Below, piece after piece: positions 14,355 through 23,595 of a DNA stretch of 64,000 nucleotides. The position numbers were made by a program, and so were the translations under genes. A model generated the notes under the pieces. That model had not been told where the DNA came from. It worked only from the letters and a program-made list of their open reading frames with translations, and did not search any database. Where the stretch lies: the NCBI GenBank assembly GCA_902776365.1, contig CACYPU010000007.1:1-64000 (forward strand), in the 5' to 3' direction. Origin of the DNA: an uncultured Bacteroidota bacterium (GTDB lineage Bacteria > Bacteroidota > Bacteroidia > Bacteroidales > P3). How positions within the stretch are numbered: the stretch's first letter is position 1; every line of letters begins with the position of its first letter.

Positions 14355-14984
14355 TTAACACAATTGTCCCGGCAGATGCAGTTTCTCTTTCTTTGGAAAG
14401 GTCGACTCATAGGCCTCGAAGGCTTCGGGGTTCTCGTCGGCGACGAAGTAGCCTTTGGGCGGAGCGTAGGTAGCTTCCTTGATGCCGTTGGCTTTGAGCC
14501 AGCCGGGGATGAGTTCCTGCGCTAGGAAGAAAGGCACCTCTTCGTCGCGCGGCATATCGTGGTAGTGGATGCCCAGCTGGCTGGCGAGGCCGAAGCCCGC
14601 GTGACGGTAGAAGTCGATATTACCCTCCATGCAGAGGAAGCCGACGCTCAGCTCGCGGGCCCGCTCCAACGCATACTGCAGCAGTTTCAGGCCGTAGCCA
14701 TTGCGCTTAAGGTCGGGGTGGATGCTGATGGGACCGAAGGTCCACGAGGGTTTTCTTGTTCCATCGTCTAAGACCAGCTCGGCTTTCGAGAACATGATGT
14801 GGCCGATGATGCGGCCGCCCTCTTCCATCACGAAGTCCAGTTCGGGAATGAAATCGGGGTTCTTTCTGTATTGATTGAGCACATAATGCTCCGTGCATCC
14901 TGGACGGTAGATGTTCCAGAACGCCTCACGTGTGAGGTTCTCCACCTCGCGCCAGTCATTGGGTTGTTCTAGTCGTATGTTCAT
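14355..14984 (-). CDS. GNAT N-acetyltransferase
   Basis: 209 residues, MNIRLEQPNDWREVENLTRE. The GNAT core is visible: VMEEGGRIIGHIMFSKAEL, FGPISIHPDLKRNGYGLKLL (the acetyl-CoA loop region) and LCMEGNIDFYRHAGFGLASQ. It matches the YhbS-like group (COG3153), which also has the 'GNP.YY.r.GF' block. The C-terminal tail (about residue 165 on) is a family extension. The substrate is unknown. It lies just upstream of the divergent-looking MerR promoter and 12 bp downstream of the methyltransferase-like gene. Confidence 0.85.
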   Translation of the reverse strand: MNIRLEQPNDWREVENLTREAFWNIYRPGCTEHYVLNQYRKNPDFIPELDFVMEEGGRIIGHIMFSKAELVLDDGTRKPSWTFGPISIHPDLKRNGYGLKLLQYALERARELSVGFLCMEGNIDFYRHAGFGLASQLGIHYHDMPRDEEVPFFLAQELIPGWLKANGIKEATYAPPKGYFVADENPEAFEAYESTFPKKEKLHLPGQLC

Positions 14985-14996
14985 AGTTGTTTTTTT

Positions 14997-15476
14997 TCAA
15001 AATCTGCGGGTGCGGCGGCGGTAGGCGTCGTATTCCTCGCCGAAGTCGCGGTGGAGGCGGCGCTCCTCGCTGACGACTTGCACCAGCATGATGGCGAGGA
15101 AGGCCACCCAGACGGCTGCCGCCTGCCAGGTCCAGAGCCACACCACCACGCCGGCGAGGTAGAGCAGCGTGCCGCTGAGCATGGGGTTGCGGTTGAGGCG
15201 GTAGGGGCCGTCGGTCATCAGGTGCTGTGTGCGCGGCGCTACCTCGTGGCCGAAGGCGTCCATGGGGTTGCCCTTGCCGCGCCGCTTCATATAGACGATG
15301 GTCCACACGCTCAGCGCCAGTCCGCCGACCATCATGAGCCCCGTGATGGAGGCTCTGAGGGCTCCGATATGCACTATCGGCGGCAGCCCCGACGCCAGCC
15401 ACATCACCGTCGGCATCAGCCCCACAAAGAGCACCCCGCCGAGCAGATATCCCAGTATTTCACGAAGTTGTTTCAT
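14997..15476 (-). CDS. isoprenylcysteine/phospholipid methyltransferase-like membrane protein
   Basis: 159 residues with about four membrane segments. DGPYRLNRNPMLSGTLLYLA near residue 90 and EERRLHRDFGEEYDAYRRRT at the end are the SAM-binding hallmarks of the ICMT/PEMT-like membrane methyltransferases (family pattern 'GPY...RHPMY.g..l' and 'EE..L...FG.eY..Y'). It would methylate a lipid or prenyl-type substrate at the inner membrane; the substrate is unknown. The start overlaps the upstream secreted protein's stop by 4 bp. Confidence 0.8.
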   Translation of the reverse strand: MKQLREILGYLLGGVLFVGLMPTVMWLASGLPPIVHIGALRASITGLMMVGGLALSVWTIVYMKRRGKGNPMDAFGHEVAPRTQHLMTDGPYRLNRNPMLSGTLLYLAGVVVWLWTWQAAAVWVAFLAIMLVQVVSEERRLHRDFGEEYDAYRRRTRRF

Positions 15477-15958
15477 TTTCTATAGAACGTCCAGGTGTCG
15501 GAGTGGCCGTCGCGGTAGGTGAAGCTCCACTGCAGTTTCTCGGCCGTCAGGGTGTCGAGGTGGAACTTGTACTCGTAGTCGATGCTGCGGCTGTACATGC
15601 TGGCAATCCGTTGCGCCAGCTCGGGTTCCGGGCAGTCGCCGACCACCTCCATGCGGAGCATGCCTTTCACTCCGGCGAAGTAGAGGTCTTCGCCCTCCAG
15701 GCGCCAGCGGCTGGGGCTGATGTAATTATACTCCCATACTACCTTCCGGCCGTCCTTCAGCGTGGCGGTATACACCTGTCTTGCGGAGTCGAGGGCCGTG
15801 CCGTCGGCATAAAAATCCATCGTGCCGGTCTCGCTCACGTCGAAATGGTTGCCCTCCATGTCGTAATTGAAGGAATGCCGGTAGGTGTAGTGTCCCTCCA
15901 CCTGTGCGCTCAGCTGCAAACTGGCCATTGCCAGCAAGATAACTATCAATTTTTTCAT
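15473..15958 (-). CDS. small secreted protein of unknown function
   Basis: 161 residues from MKKLIVILLAMASLQLSAQ, a clear signal peptide; the three codons upstream begin with a TTG and were left out. The mature part has alternating beta strands (GHYTYRHSFNYDMEGNHFDV, TMDFYADGTALDSARQVYTA, WSFTYRDGHSDTWTFYRK), suggesting a lipocalin-like or small beta-barrel fold. No family is recognised. A -7 box lies 25 bp upstream, and the gene is coupled to the methyltransferase-like gene by a 4-bp overlap. Confidence 0.75.
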   Translation of the reverse strand: MKKLIVILLAMASLQLSAQVEGHYTYRHSFNYDMEGNHFDVSETGTMDFYADGTALDSARQVYTATLKDGRKVVWEYNYISPSRWRLEGEDLYFAGVKGMLRMEVVGDCPEPELAQRIASMYSRSIDYEYKFHLDTLTAEKLQWSFTYRDGHSDTWTFYRK

Positions 15959-15982
15959 TTTCGTCAATGATTAAACGGGCTG

Positions 15983-15990
15983 CAAAAGTA
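15983..15990 (-). promoter_or_regulatory. -7 box of the small secreted protein operon
   Basis: The minus strand reads TACTTTTG followed by CA, 25 bp before the ATG at 15958. Confidence 0.65.
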
Positions 15991-16107
15991 CGACTTTTTT
16001 CCGACATCCGCAAGCTTTTGGCTCATTTGGCACACTTTTTGCTTGAATGTCAGATACAATAAAAAAAGGATTGTTGCGTTATTCGTTTTACTTGAAAACA
16101 GAACATT

Positions 16108-16947
16108 ATGGTACGCGAAGAAACCGTTTTTGGACCTATATTCAGCCGGCGACTCGGCAGTTCGCTGGGCATCAACCTACTGCCCGAGAAGGGCAAGATT
16201 TGCAACTTCGATTGCATCTACTGCGAATGCGGCTGGAACCGCGACGGCCGCCACGACACCGTCCTCCCCACCGCTGAGAAAGTGCGCACCGACCTCGAAC
16301 GAAAGCTCAGAGAATGCGTTAATGCGTTAATGTGTGAATGCGTGAGTGCTGACGCATCAAATACTAACACAATCACACAATCACACAATAACGCAATCCA
16401 AATCGACAGCATCACCTTCAGTGGCGACGGCGAACCCACGCTGAATCCCGAGTTCCCGCAGATTATCGACGACACCCTGCGCCTCCGCAACCAATACTAT
16501 CCCCAGGCCAAAGTCAGCGTCCTCAGCAATGCCACACGAGTCCATATCCCCGAGGTTTTCAATGCTTTGCGCAAGGTTGACAACCCCATCATGAAAATCG
16601 ACGCTCCCACCAACGAGCTCATCGAGAAGATTAATATGCCCGCCCCGGGCTACGACATCGCCCGCGTCATCGAGGCCCTCAAGCAGTTCGAGGGCAACTT
16701 CGTCCTCCAGACCTGCATGCTGAAGGGTAATGGATTTGACTCCGCGAGCCCCGAGGTGATAGCTCCGATGATGGATATTGTCCGGTTATTAAAGCCCCGC
16801 GAGTGGATGGTCTACACCATCGACCGTGCTACCCCCATGCAGGGTCTCCAGAAATTCACTCCACAAGAGATGAAAACCCTCGTCCAACCCATTATCGATG
16901 AAGGAATTACAAAGGTTCAAATCAAGGGTGCCGTAGAGGATTTGTAA
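16108..16947 (+). CDS. radical SAM protein (COG0731-like)
   Basis: 279 residues. KICNFDCIYCECGWNRDGRH near residue 31 is the CxxxCxxC motif that holds the 4Fe-4S cluster, preceded by FGPIFSRRLGSSLGINLLP as in COG0731 (wyosine-synthase-like) proteins. ITFSGDGEPTLNPEFPQII is the SAM-binding GGE-like block. MLKGNGFD and EWMVYTIDRATP follow. About 25 residues between the first helix and the ITFSGDGEP strand (around residues 70-97) are an insertion relative to the family and are encoded by repeat array 16312-16396. The reaction is unknown; it probably modifies a nucleic acid or protein. Confidence 0.85.
   Translation: MVREETVFGPIFSRRLGSSLGINLLPEKGKICNFDCIYCECGWNRDGRHDTVLPTAEKVRTDLERKLRECVNALMCECVSADASNTNTITQSHNNAIQIDSITFSGDGEPTLNPEFPQIIDDTLRLRNQYYPQAKVSVLSNATRVHIPEVFNALRKVDNPIMKIDAPTNELIEKINMPAPGYDIARVIEALKQFEGNFVLQTCMLKGNGFDSASPEVIAPMMDIVRLLKPREWMVYTIDRATPMQGLQKFTPQEMKTLVQPIIDEGITKVQIKGAVEDL
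16312..16396. repeat. inverted pair of arrays around GCTGACGC inside the radical SAM gene
   Basis: Left array with GCGTTAAT/GTGTGAAT units, then GCTGACGC (16348-16355), then an array of ACAATCAC units that is roughly the inverted complement of the left one. The frame stays open through all of it. Confidence 0.8.
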
Positions 16948-16971
16948 ACGCCTCACACTTAGTTATTTCGA

Positions 16972-17014
16972 CCATTGTTCTTTCATTGTTCTTTCATTGT
17001 TCTTTCATTTTAAT
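16972..17014. repeat. 11-bp tandem array TTCTTTCATTG
   Basis: Three units between the convergent radical SAM and hydrolase genes (16948-17027). Flanking CCATTG and CAATGG form a weak inverted repeat. Confidence 0.75.
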
Positions 17015-17027
17015 GGAAAAACAATGG

Positions 17028-18395
17028 TTAAATTCCTAGTATCCAATCGGCGATGGTTTCCATGACCCATGGATAGATGGTCTCTTCGATTTGAACGTAC
17101 TCGTCGGGGGAGCCTGTCTGGCAGCGCTGGAAGAGGTGGTTGAGATTCTGTAGCTGGCGGCAGACGGCCTGTGGGCAGAGTTGGTGGATGCGGTCGAGGT
17201 TGGGAGAGGGGAGTACCTGGCAATCCTTGCTGCCGTTCAGAGCCAGCACAGGACATTTCACTTTTGGGAGGTAGTCGGCGGGGTCGAGCAGGATGAAGGT
17301 GCGCATCCAGCGTGTGTCCATCTGTTGCTTGAAGGTATAGGCTGCCCCTTTCTTGAGTCCGATGCTGTCAATCTGTTCTTTGGAGAGACCCTCGGTGTGG
17401 CGGTTGATGACGGCTTGGTAGTCTTTCTGGCTGCTACCGGCGAGCAGGGCGAAGAGCTCGCGCATGCAGGCGATGCGGATGGCAACGAGTTGTGGACTGA
17501 CCCCTTCGGCGTGGAACAGGGCCTCGTTCTGCTGTAGCAGCACGTCGTGACCCGAACAGCCTTGTCCGGCAAGCATGACGACGAAGCGGACGTCTTTGTT
17601 GCGAGAGGCGACGATGGGGGCGATGGCGCCGCCTTCGCTGTGGCCGCCGATGCCGAGGTGTGAGGGGTCTACGTGGGGGTTGGTCTTCAGGGTGTTGAAG
17701 AGGGCTTCGGCGTCCTCGGCGAAGAGGTGGGTGTCGGCGGAGTCGACGGGGCCGGTGCTGGCGCCGACGCCGCGGTCGTCGTAGCGGAGGACGGCGATGC
17801 CACGCGAGGCGAGGTAGTCGGCGAGGACGAGGAAGGGGCGGTGGAAGAAGAGTTCTTCGTCGCGGTTCTGCTGGCCGCTGCCGGAGACGAGGAGGAGGGT
17901 GGGGTATTTCCCGCCCCCTTTGGGGTAGGTGAGGGTGCCTTCGAGGTGGATGAGGTTGCCCTGGGAGTCGGTGTAGTCGACGGAGACGGTCTCCTCGTCG
18001 AAACGGTAGGGAGGCTGCGGGGTTTGTGGGCGGCGCAGATGGTAGAGGGTGTCGGCGGGATGGAAGGTGATGTCTTCCTTGAGGATGCCTTGGCGCCAGT
18101 TGCCCACCCAGAGGCTATCTTGCCGCACGAGCGTCATTTTCAGGCCGATGCTGCCGCAGTTGAGCCGCAGGGTGTCGTTGCGCAGCGACCACTTGCTGAC
18201 AGGGATGGGATCGGAGGTCTGCAGCGGGCTGTAGAGTTCGTAGGTGCTGTCGGAAAGATGGATGCACAGGGCGAGGCTCGTCTGCTGGCTCCATCCCGTC
18301 CACCATTGCTGGGCGTGAGCCGAATTGAAAATTGAAAATTTAAAAATGAAAATTATGCTGACGCAGACGATTTGACGCAACCTTGCTGCTCTCAT
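17028..18395 (-). CDS. secreted alpha/beta hydrolase
   Basis: 455 residues. The signal peptide (residues 1 to about 29) contains FIFKFSIFNSAHAQ, which is encoded by a repeat array. A beta-rich N-terminal region (residues 30-150) is followed by the hydrolase domain: LLLVSGSGQQNRDEELFF (oxyanion region), VLRYDDRGVGASTG, LGIGGHSEGGAIAPIVAS with the nucleophile serine, LNGSKDCQVLPSPN for the acid and LNHLFQ for the histidine. This matches periplasmic serine-aminopeptidase or esterase-like hydrolases. The substrate is unknown. The stop lies near a repeat array and the gene converges with the radical SAM gene. Confidence 0.85.
   Translation of the reverse strand: MRAARLRQIVCVSIIFIFKFSIFNSAHAQQWWTGWSQQTSLALCIHLSDSTYELYSPLQTSDPIPVSKWSLRNDTLRLNCGSIGLKMTLVRQDSLWVGNWRQGILKEDITFHPADTLYHLRRPQTPQPPYRFDEETVSVDYTDSQGNLIHLEGTLTYPKGGGKYPTLLLVSGSGQQNRDEELFFHRPFLVLADYLASRGIAVLRYDDRGVGASTGPVDSADTHLFAEDAEALFNTLKTNPHVDPSHLGIGGHSEGGAIAPIVASRNKDVRFVVMLAGQGCSGHDVLLQQNEALFHAEGVSPQLVAIRIACMRELFALLAGSSQKDYQAVINRHTEGLSKEQIDSIGLKKGAAYTFKQQMDTRWMRTFILLDPADYLPKVKCPVLALNGSKDCQVLPSPNLDRIHQLCPQAVCRQLQNLNHLFQRCQTGSPDEYVQIEETIYPWVMETIADWILGI
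18322..18364. repeat. AATTGAA/AATTTTC array ending in GCTGACGC
   Basis: AATTGAAA-type units followed by GCTGACGC (18357-18364). It encodes the hydrophobic core of the hydrolase signal peptide. Confidence 0.8.
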
Positions 18396-18424
18396 AATTT
18401 TTAATTTTTAATTCTCAATTATTT
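18396..18424. repeat. TTTTAAT array between the hydrolase and ABC permease genes
   Basis: TAATTTT-type 7-bp units that fill the short gap between the two genes and run into the last codons of the permease. Confidence 0.6.
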
Positions 18425-19606
18425 TGAGAACATCACCTTCTCGCTGTTGAACATCTTTGTCAGGCCCCAGACGGCCACGCCGGTGTATACCACATTGGAG
18501 GCCACAGTGATGAGGACTGCAGACCACTGCAGTTTGTGGGCGAAGATGGCGGTAAAGGTTTCGATGCTGTTGTAGAAGGGGATGGCGTAGGAGGCGAGGC
18601 TCTCTGTGGCGCCGTCCTGCATCAGGGGCAGGAGACCTGCGACCATCACTACCAGCATGAAGGGGGTGATCATGGTGCCGGCATTCTTCACATCCTTGGC
18701 CAGTGCGGAGAGGAGGCTGACGGCCGAGGCCATGATGAGCACGGTGGCGAAGATGATGAACATCAGCGCCATATAGTCGTTGACGGTGTAGTCGAGTCCC
18801 AGTTCGGCGCCTTCGGTCTGTATCATGTTGGGCAACGAGAGGGCGATGCCGATGAAGCTGGAGGTGCCGCTGAGAAGTGCGATGCAGCTGAGGGATACTA
18901 TCTTGCCTAGGGCCAGCTCGTTGCGGCGCATGGGGGTGACGAGGAGTGTGGCGATGGTGCCGCGTTCCTTCTCGCCGGCAATGGCGCTGGGGGCAATGGC
19001 CATCACGCCGCTGAAGAGCAACATCACGATGAGCATGGGAAGAATCTTGCTCCAAATCATCGAATCGATGGAGTCCGTGGCCACATCGTATTTTTTTGTA
19101 GGCTGTTCGGCTCCGCTTTCGTTGATTTGATATCCGCGCTCGAAACTCATGATTTCGTCGCACAGTCTGTCGTAGACCATGTTCGACGCCATATTGGCGG
19201 AGTTGTAGTAGATTTCGATGTTGGGAATGCTCTCGCTCTCAAGGGAGTAATAATCTTCCACTTGCTGGTCGAAGTTGGCTGGGAAGCGAATGAGGAGGGT
19301 GTTTAACTCCTTGTCTTCCAATTTTTTGATATCGTCGTCGGAGAAGGCCCCCGTCACTACCTTGCACATGGGCGGCACGTTGTGCGCCAGCAGCATGGTG
19401 CTCATGCTTTCGGGCATATTCTCCACCTGGAGGGTCATCTGCTGGTTCTCGCTGTCGGAAATCATGCTGTTGATTCCCGTGCCCATAAGGCTGTAGATGA
19501 GGTAGATGAGCAGGCCCGGCATGATGACGGCGGTGAATACCAACTGGCGGTCGCCGAAGAAGCGGGCGAACTCTTTCTTGATGATTGTTAAGGTGTTGGA
19601 TTTCAT
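18419..19606 (-). CDS. ABC-2 type transporter permease (NatB-like)
   Basis: 395 residues. An N-terminal membrane helix (LVFTAVIMPGLLIYLIYSLM) precedes a long extracytoplasmic part (residues 50-180). Five to six helices follow at the C-terminus. AIAGEKERGTIATLLVTPMR near residue 210 is the conserved ABC-2 motif in which the 'EKE.GT...LL..P' pattern contacts the ATPase. It forms an exporter with the upstream ATPase, whose stop overlaps this start by 4 bp. The substrate is unknown; NatAB-type systems export sodium or drugs. Confidence 0.9.
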   Translation of the reverse strand: MKSNTLTIIKKEFARFFGDRQLVFTAVIMPGLLIYLIYSLMGTGINSMISDSENQQMTLQVENMPESMSTMLLAHNVPPMCKVVTGAFSDDDIKKLEDKELNTLLIRFPANFDQQVEDYYSLESESIPNIEIYYNSANMASNMVYDRLCDEIMSFERGYQINESGAEQPTKKYDVATDSIDSMIWSKILPMLIVMLLFSGVMAIAPSAIAGEKERGTIATLLVTPMRRNELALGKIVSLSCIALLSGTSSFIGIALSLPNMIQTEGAELGLDYTVNDYMALMFIIFATVLIMASAVSLLSALAKDVKNAGTMITPFMLVVMVAGLLPLMQDGATESLASYAIPFYNSIETFTAIFAHKLQWSAVLITVASNVVYTGVAVWGLTKMFNSEKVMFSK

Positions 19607-20379
19607 TCGTCACCTCCTTTCTGTTCTTTATAGATTTCGAAGAAGCGGTCTTCGAGAGACATGCCGTTGCAGACTTCGTCGAGGGTGCCGCAGACGATCA
19701 TGCGGCCGTCGATGATGATGCCCACGCGGTCGCAGAGACGTTCCACGAGGCTGAAGATGTGGGTGCTGAGGATGATGGTCTTGCCCTCGTCGCGCAGTTC
19801 CTGCAGGTAGTCGGTGACGGTGCGAGCTGTGAGCACGTCGAGTCCGTTGGTGGGTTCGTCGAAGATGATGATTTCGGGGTCGTGCACCAGCGAGATGACC
19901 AGCGAGAGCTTCTGCTTCATGCCGGTGGAGAGGTTGGCGACCTTCACTTCGGCGAATTTGTCGATGCCGAAGCGGCTGAACATGCGTTCTTTACGTTCGC
20001 GGGTGGTGGTCTCCTCCACGCCATGCAGGTGGCTGAAGAAGTCGAAGAGATAGTTGGGCGTGAAGAAGTCCTCGAGTTTGAGTTCCGAGGTGAGGAATCC
20101 AATCTTCGACCGCACCTCCTCGGACTGGTTCACCACGCTACAGCCGTCGAGGATGGCGTCGCCCTCGTCGGGACGGATGAGGGTGGAGAGCATGCGGAGG
20201 GTGGTGGTCTTGCCGGCGCCGTTGGGGCCCAGGAGGCCGAAAATCTCGCCCTTGTAGGCGCTGAAAGACAGGTGGTCCACGGCGGTCTTGCGCTTCTCCG
20301 CAGTGCGTTCTATCTTCTGTTGTTTGCGCGAGAGCGTGAAAGTTTTGCACAAACCCTCTGCGCGTAGAATCTCTTCCAT
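19603..20379 (-). CDS. ABC transporter ATP-binding protein (NatA-like)
   Basis: 258 residues. Walker A is [14 protein letters not shown] near residue 52. The signature reads [20 protein letters not shown], with LSTGMKQ in place of LSGGQ, which is common in this group. Walker B plus D-loop is [17 protein letters not shown], and the switch histidine is in ILSTHIFS. It powers the ABC-2 permease encoded immediately downstream (ATGA overlap). A promoter lies 50 bp upstream. Confidence 0.93.
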   Translation of the reverse strand: MEEILRAEGLCKTFTLSRKQQKIERTAEKRKTAVDHLSFSAYKGEIFGLLGPNGAGKTTTLRMLSTLIRPDEGDAILDGCSVVNQSEEVRSKIGFLTSELKLEDFFTPNYLFDFFSHLHGVEETTTRERKERMFSRFGIDKFAEVKVANLSTGMKQKLSLVISLVHDPEIIIFDEPTNGLDVLTARTVTDYLQELRDEGKTIILSTHIFSLVERLCDRVGIIIDGRMIVCGTLDEVCNGMSLEDRFFEIYKEQKGGDE

Positions 20380-20428
20380 AGCGGTTTATGTGTTTAAATG
20401 GTATAAAAGGTTCGTTTCAAATCCGCTG

Positions 20429-20436
20429 CAAAGGTA
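20429..20436 (-). promoter_or_regulatory. -7 box of the ABC exporter operon
   Basis: The minus strand reads TACCTTTG followed by CA, 50 bp before the ATPase start. Confidence 0.65.
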
Positions 20437-20537
20437 CAATTTTTTTTCGAACCGACAGAAAGAAAATAAAAAAAAGGATACTAAATAATAAAAGAAGGAA
20501 ATCGTAGTTATTGAAGTTGAATAGAATAATAACCATT

Positions 20538-21221
20538 ATGTGTCTCCGCCGATTGCTTCCGTTGATGGCGTTTTTGGCTGTGATGGGAGGTGTCTCCGCC
20601 CAGAAACAAGTCAATCTAGTGTCGCCCAAGGTGAAAGGGGCCTTCTTGCGTTTTGCCCCGGCGATTCCCGAGTCAGAGGTGGAGGGGACCTTGGCGGAAA
20701 TCAGGGGCCATCATACCTTTGCCACCGTCCTCGACGGCGACACCATACCCCTCTATTATTTGAAGGATGTGAATGTGTGGGGTTCTTATTTGTTGCTCAC
20801 ACAGAAGGAGATAAACAAGAACGCCAAGCTGATACGTAATGTCAAAATCATGCTACCTTATGCCCGGGAAGCCAAGCGGCGCCTAGATGTCCTAGAAGTG
20901 GAGATTGCCCAGATGTCACCCAAAGAGCGCAAGGCCGCCCTCAAAAAAGCGGAAAAGGACATTGAAAACGAATACAAGAAAGACCTTAAGAAACGCACTT
21001 ATTCACAAGGGCTTGTGCTAATCAAACTCATCGACCGCGAGACCAGCCGCTCGGCCTACACCCTCGTCAAGGACCTCAGGGGTTCTTTCCGCGCCGGACT
21101 CTACCAGTTCTGTGCCAAGCTTTTCGGCTACAACCTCAAGGACAAATTCGACCCCGTGAACGACTCGAAAGACAACCTTATCGACAGGATTGTGAAGTCC
21201 GTTGACAGGGGACTGTTGTAA
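20538..21221 (+). CDS. DUF4294-family secreted protein
   Basis: 227 residues from the ATG at 20538 (MCLRRLLPLMAFLAVMGG). The frame upstream starts only at a TTG. After the signal peptide, TVLDGDTIPLYYLKDVNVWG and KNAKLIRNVKIMLPYAREAK match DUF4294, a Bacteroidetes family of periplasmic or envelope proteins of unknown role. A charged helical region (residues 115-160) and a C-terminal segment (RSAYTLVKDLRGSFRAGLYQ) follow. It precedes the NlpC/P60 gene by 24 bp and may share its transcript. Confidence 0.85.
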   Translation: MCLRRLLPLMAFLAVMGGVSAQKQVNLVSPKVKGAFLRFAPAIPESEVEGTLAEIRGHHTFATVLDGDTIPLYYLKDVNVWGSYLLLTQKEINKNAKLIRNVKIMLPYAREAKRRLDVLEVEIAQMSPKERKAALKKAEKDIENEYKKDLKKRTYSQGLVLIKLIDRETSRSAYTLVKDLRGSFRAGLYQFCAKLFGYNLKDKFDPVNDSKDNLIDRIVKSVDRGLL

Positions 21222-21245
21222 ATGGAATAAAAGAAAAATGAGGAT

Positions 21246-21806
21246 ATGAAAGGATATTGTTTTTTATCGGCGGTGCCCATGCGGGCCGAGGCTTCAGACA
21301 GAGCCGAGATGGTCAACCAGCTATTGTTTGGCGATACGGTGGAGGTTGTTGAGCGTCAGGAGAAATGGTCGAAAGTGCGTTGTGTGTATGATGGTTACGA
21401 AGGGTGGATTGACAACAAGCAGTATACGCCTTTCGAGAGTGCCGCCGACCTCGCCGAACGCTGTTTCCTCGGTACCCCCTATCTCTGGGGAGGACGCACG
21501 AAGGCTGGTGTCGACTGCAGCGGCCTCACGCAGGTGTGCTTCAAGGCTAACGGCATCTGGCTGCCGCGCGACGCCTCGCAGCAGGTGACCTGCGGCAACG
21601 AAGTGTGCCTTTGTGACGTGCAGCGCGACGACCTGGCTTTCTTCCAGAACGACCAAGGCCGTGTCATCCATGTGGGCATCTGCATGGGCGACGGACGTAT
21701 TATCCACTCGTCTGGTTATGTGCGGATTGACACCCTCGATTCCACAGGAATCTTCAACGGTGAGAACTACTCCCACCGGCTGCATTCCATCCGCCGAGTA
21801 AAATAA
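21246..21806 (+). CDS. NlpC/P60 cell-wall peptidase with SH3-like domain
   Basis: 186 residues from MKGYCFLSAVPMRAEASDRA; there is no signal peptide, so either the protein is cytoplasmic or this start is too late. Residues 10-65 form a bacterial SH3 domain (LFGDTVEVVERQEKWSKVRC, EGWIDNKQY). The NlpC/P60 domain follows with its catalytic Cys in GVDCSGLTQVCFKANG, His in VIHVGICMGDGRIIHSSG. It cleaves peptidoglycan stem peptides (gamma-D-Glu-diaminopimelate bonds in family members). It is encoded just after the DUF4294 gene. Confidence 0.9.
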   Translation: MKGYCFLSAVPMRAEASDRAEMVNQLLFGDTVEVVERQEKWSKVRCVYDGYEGWIDNKQYTPFESAADLAERCFLGTPYLWGGRTKAGVDCSGLTQVCFKANGIWLPRDASQQVTCGNEVCLCDVQRDDLAFFQNDQGRVIHVGICMGDGRIIHSSGYVRIDTLDSTGIFNGENYSHRLHSIRRVK

Positions 21807-21808
21807 AT

Positions 21809-21839
21809 TTTGTCATATTGCTCAACTTTCGTATTTTTG
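21809..21839 (+). promoter_or_regulatory. lysS promoter
   Basis: TTTG at 21809-21812, a 19-bp spacer and TATTTTTG at 21832-21839, 37 bp before the lysS start. Confidence 0.75.
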
Positions 21840-21876
21840 CATTTTATTTTGGAATACAAAAATACGATAAGATATT

Positions 21877-23595
21877 ATGGCAGAACTTACTGAGCAAGAA
21901 CAGATACGCCGCAATTCGCTGGCGGAGTTGAAGAATCTGGGCATCAATCCCTATCCCGCCGCCCTCTACAAGGTCGACACCGAGGCCGCTGACATTCTGG
22001 AACGTTTCCCCAAGGACAATACCCTTTTCCAGGACATCAGCATCGCCGGCCGCATCATGAGCCGTCGCATCATGGGTGCCGCTTCCTTCGTGGAGTTGCA
22101 GGACCACACGGGCCGCATCCAGCTCTATATCAAGCGTGACGAGATTTGTCCTGGTGAGGACAAGACCCTTTACAACACCGTTTTCAAACGCCTGCTGGAT
22201 ATCGGCGACATCATCGGTGTGACGGGCTATGTCTTTGTTACCCAGATGGGTGAGACCTCCATCCATGTGAAGAGCCTCACGGTGCTCAGCAAGAGCCTGC
22301 GCCCCCTGCCCATCGTCAAGGAGAAAGACGGTGTGGTGTACGACGCCTTCAGCGACCCCGAACTGCGCTACCGCCAGCGCTATGTCGACCTCATCGTCAA
22401 CCCGCAGGTGCGCGAGACCTTTGTGCAGCGCACCAAGATAATCAACACGATGCGCTCCTTCTTCAACGAGCAGGGCTACCTCGAGGTGGAGACACCGGTG
22501 CTGCAGGTAATCCCCGGCGGCGCTGCGGCGCGCCCCTTCATCACGCACCACAACGCGCTGGACATGGAGCTCTACCTGCGCATCGCCGACGAGCTGTACC
22601 TCAAGCGCCTTATCGTCGGCGGCTATGCCGGAGTGTACGAGTTCAGCCGCAACTTCCGCAACGAGGGCATCGACCGCACACACAACCCTGAGTTCACCTG
22701 CATGGAAATATACGTGGCCTACAAGGACTACAACTGGATGATGACCTTCGTCGAGACCATGCTGGGACGCATCGCCCAAGAGTTACACGGCACCACCAAA
22801 GTGAACGTGTGGGGTCACGAGATTGACTTCGGCGGTCCCTTCCGCCGCGCTCCGATGTGCGAACTCATCAAGGAACAGACTGGCTACGACGTGGAGAACA
22901 TGGACGAGCAGCAGCTGCGCGACACCTGCAAAGCCCTCAACATTGAAGTCGACGAGACGATGGGCAAAGGCAAGCTGATCGACGCCATCTTCGGCGAGAA
23001 GTGCGAGCCCACGCTGATACAGCCCACCTTCGTCACAGACTACCCCATCGACATGTCGCCCCTCTGCAAGCGCCACCGCGACAATTCCAACCTCACCGAA
23101 CGCTTCGAGCTCTTCGTCTGCGGCAAGGAACTGGCTAACGCCTACTCCGAGCTGAACGATCCCATCGACCAGCTGGAGCGCTTCCAGGAGCAGCTGCGTC
23201 TGAGCGAGAAAGGCGACGACGAGGCCATGTTTATCGACATGGACTTCGTGCGCGCCCTCGAGTACGGCATGCCACCCACTAGCGGCATGGGCATTGGCAT
23301 CGACCGCTTGGTGATGATGATGACAGACGAACAGAACATTCAGGACGTGCTCCTCTTCCCCCTGATGAAGCCCGAGAAGAAAGCCGCCGTCACCACCGAC
23401 GAGGATTTCGTCAAGCACGGCGTCCCCGCCGAATGGGTGCCGGTAATCCGCAAGGCAGGTATCAATACCATATCCCAGCTCAAAGCAGCCAACCCCAACA
23501 AGCTCTTCAACGACCTCGGCGGTCTGCGCAAGAAGATGAAACTCGAAATCCCTGCCCTCAAACGCGAGCAGTTCGACGCCTGGATTAATGATTAA
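21877..23595 (+). CDS. lysS: lysyl-tRNA synthetase, class II
   Basis: 572 residues. An OB-fold anticodon-binding domain ([20 protein letters not shown], residues 47-150) is followed by the class II core: motif 2 is [20 protein letters not shown], and motif 3 is [15 protein letters not shown] near residue 470. Family members charge tRNA-Lys. Beyond the usual end (about residue 505) lies an extension of about 65 residues ([20 protein letters not shown] ... [12 protein letters not shown]), typical of Bacteroidetes LysS. It heads an overlapping operon with the MBL hydrolase, ung and an outer-membrane protein. Confidence 0.97.
   Translation: MAELTEQEQIRRNSLAELKNLGINPYPAALYKVDTEAADILERFPKDNTLFQDISIAGRIMSRRIMGAASFVELQDHTGRIQLYIKRDEICPGEDKTLYNTVFKRLLDIGDIIGVTGYVFVTQMGETSIHVKSLTVLSKSLRPLPIVKEKDGVVYDAFSDPELRYRQRYVDLIVNPQVRETFVQRTKIINTMRSFFNEQGYLEVETPVLQVIPGGAAARPFITHHNALDMELYLRIADELYLKRLIVGGYAGVYEFSRNFRNEGIDRTHNPEFTCMEIYVAYKDYNWMMTFVETMLGRIAQELHGTTKVNVWGHEIDFGGPFRRAPMCELIKEQTGYDVENMDEQQLRDTCKALNIEVDETMGKGKLIDAIFGEKCEPTLIQPTFVTDYPIDMSPLCKRHRDNSNLTERFELFVCGKELANAYSELNDPIDQLERFQEQLRLSEKGDDEAMFIDMDFVRALEYGMPPTSGMGIGIDRLVMMMTDEQNIQDVLLFPLMKPEKKAAVTTDEDFVKHGVPAEWVPVIRKAGINTISQLKAANPNKLFNDLGGLRKKMKLEIPALKREQFDAWIND

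Noticed and set aside
21844-22779. Long minus-strand frames opposite lysS
   Set aside because: lysS has all class II motifs; the antisense frames are shadows.
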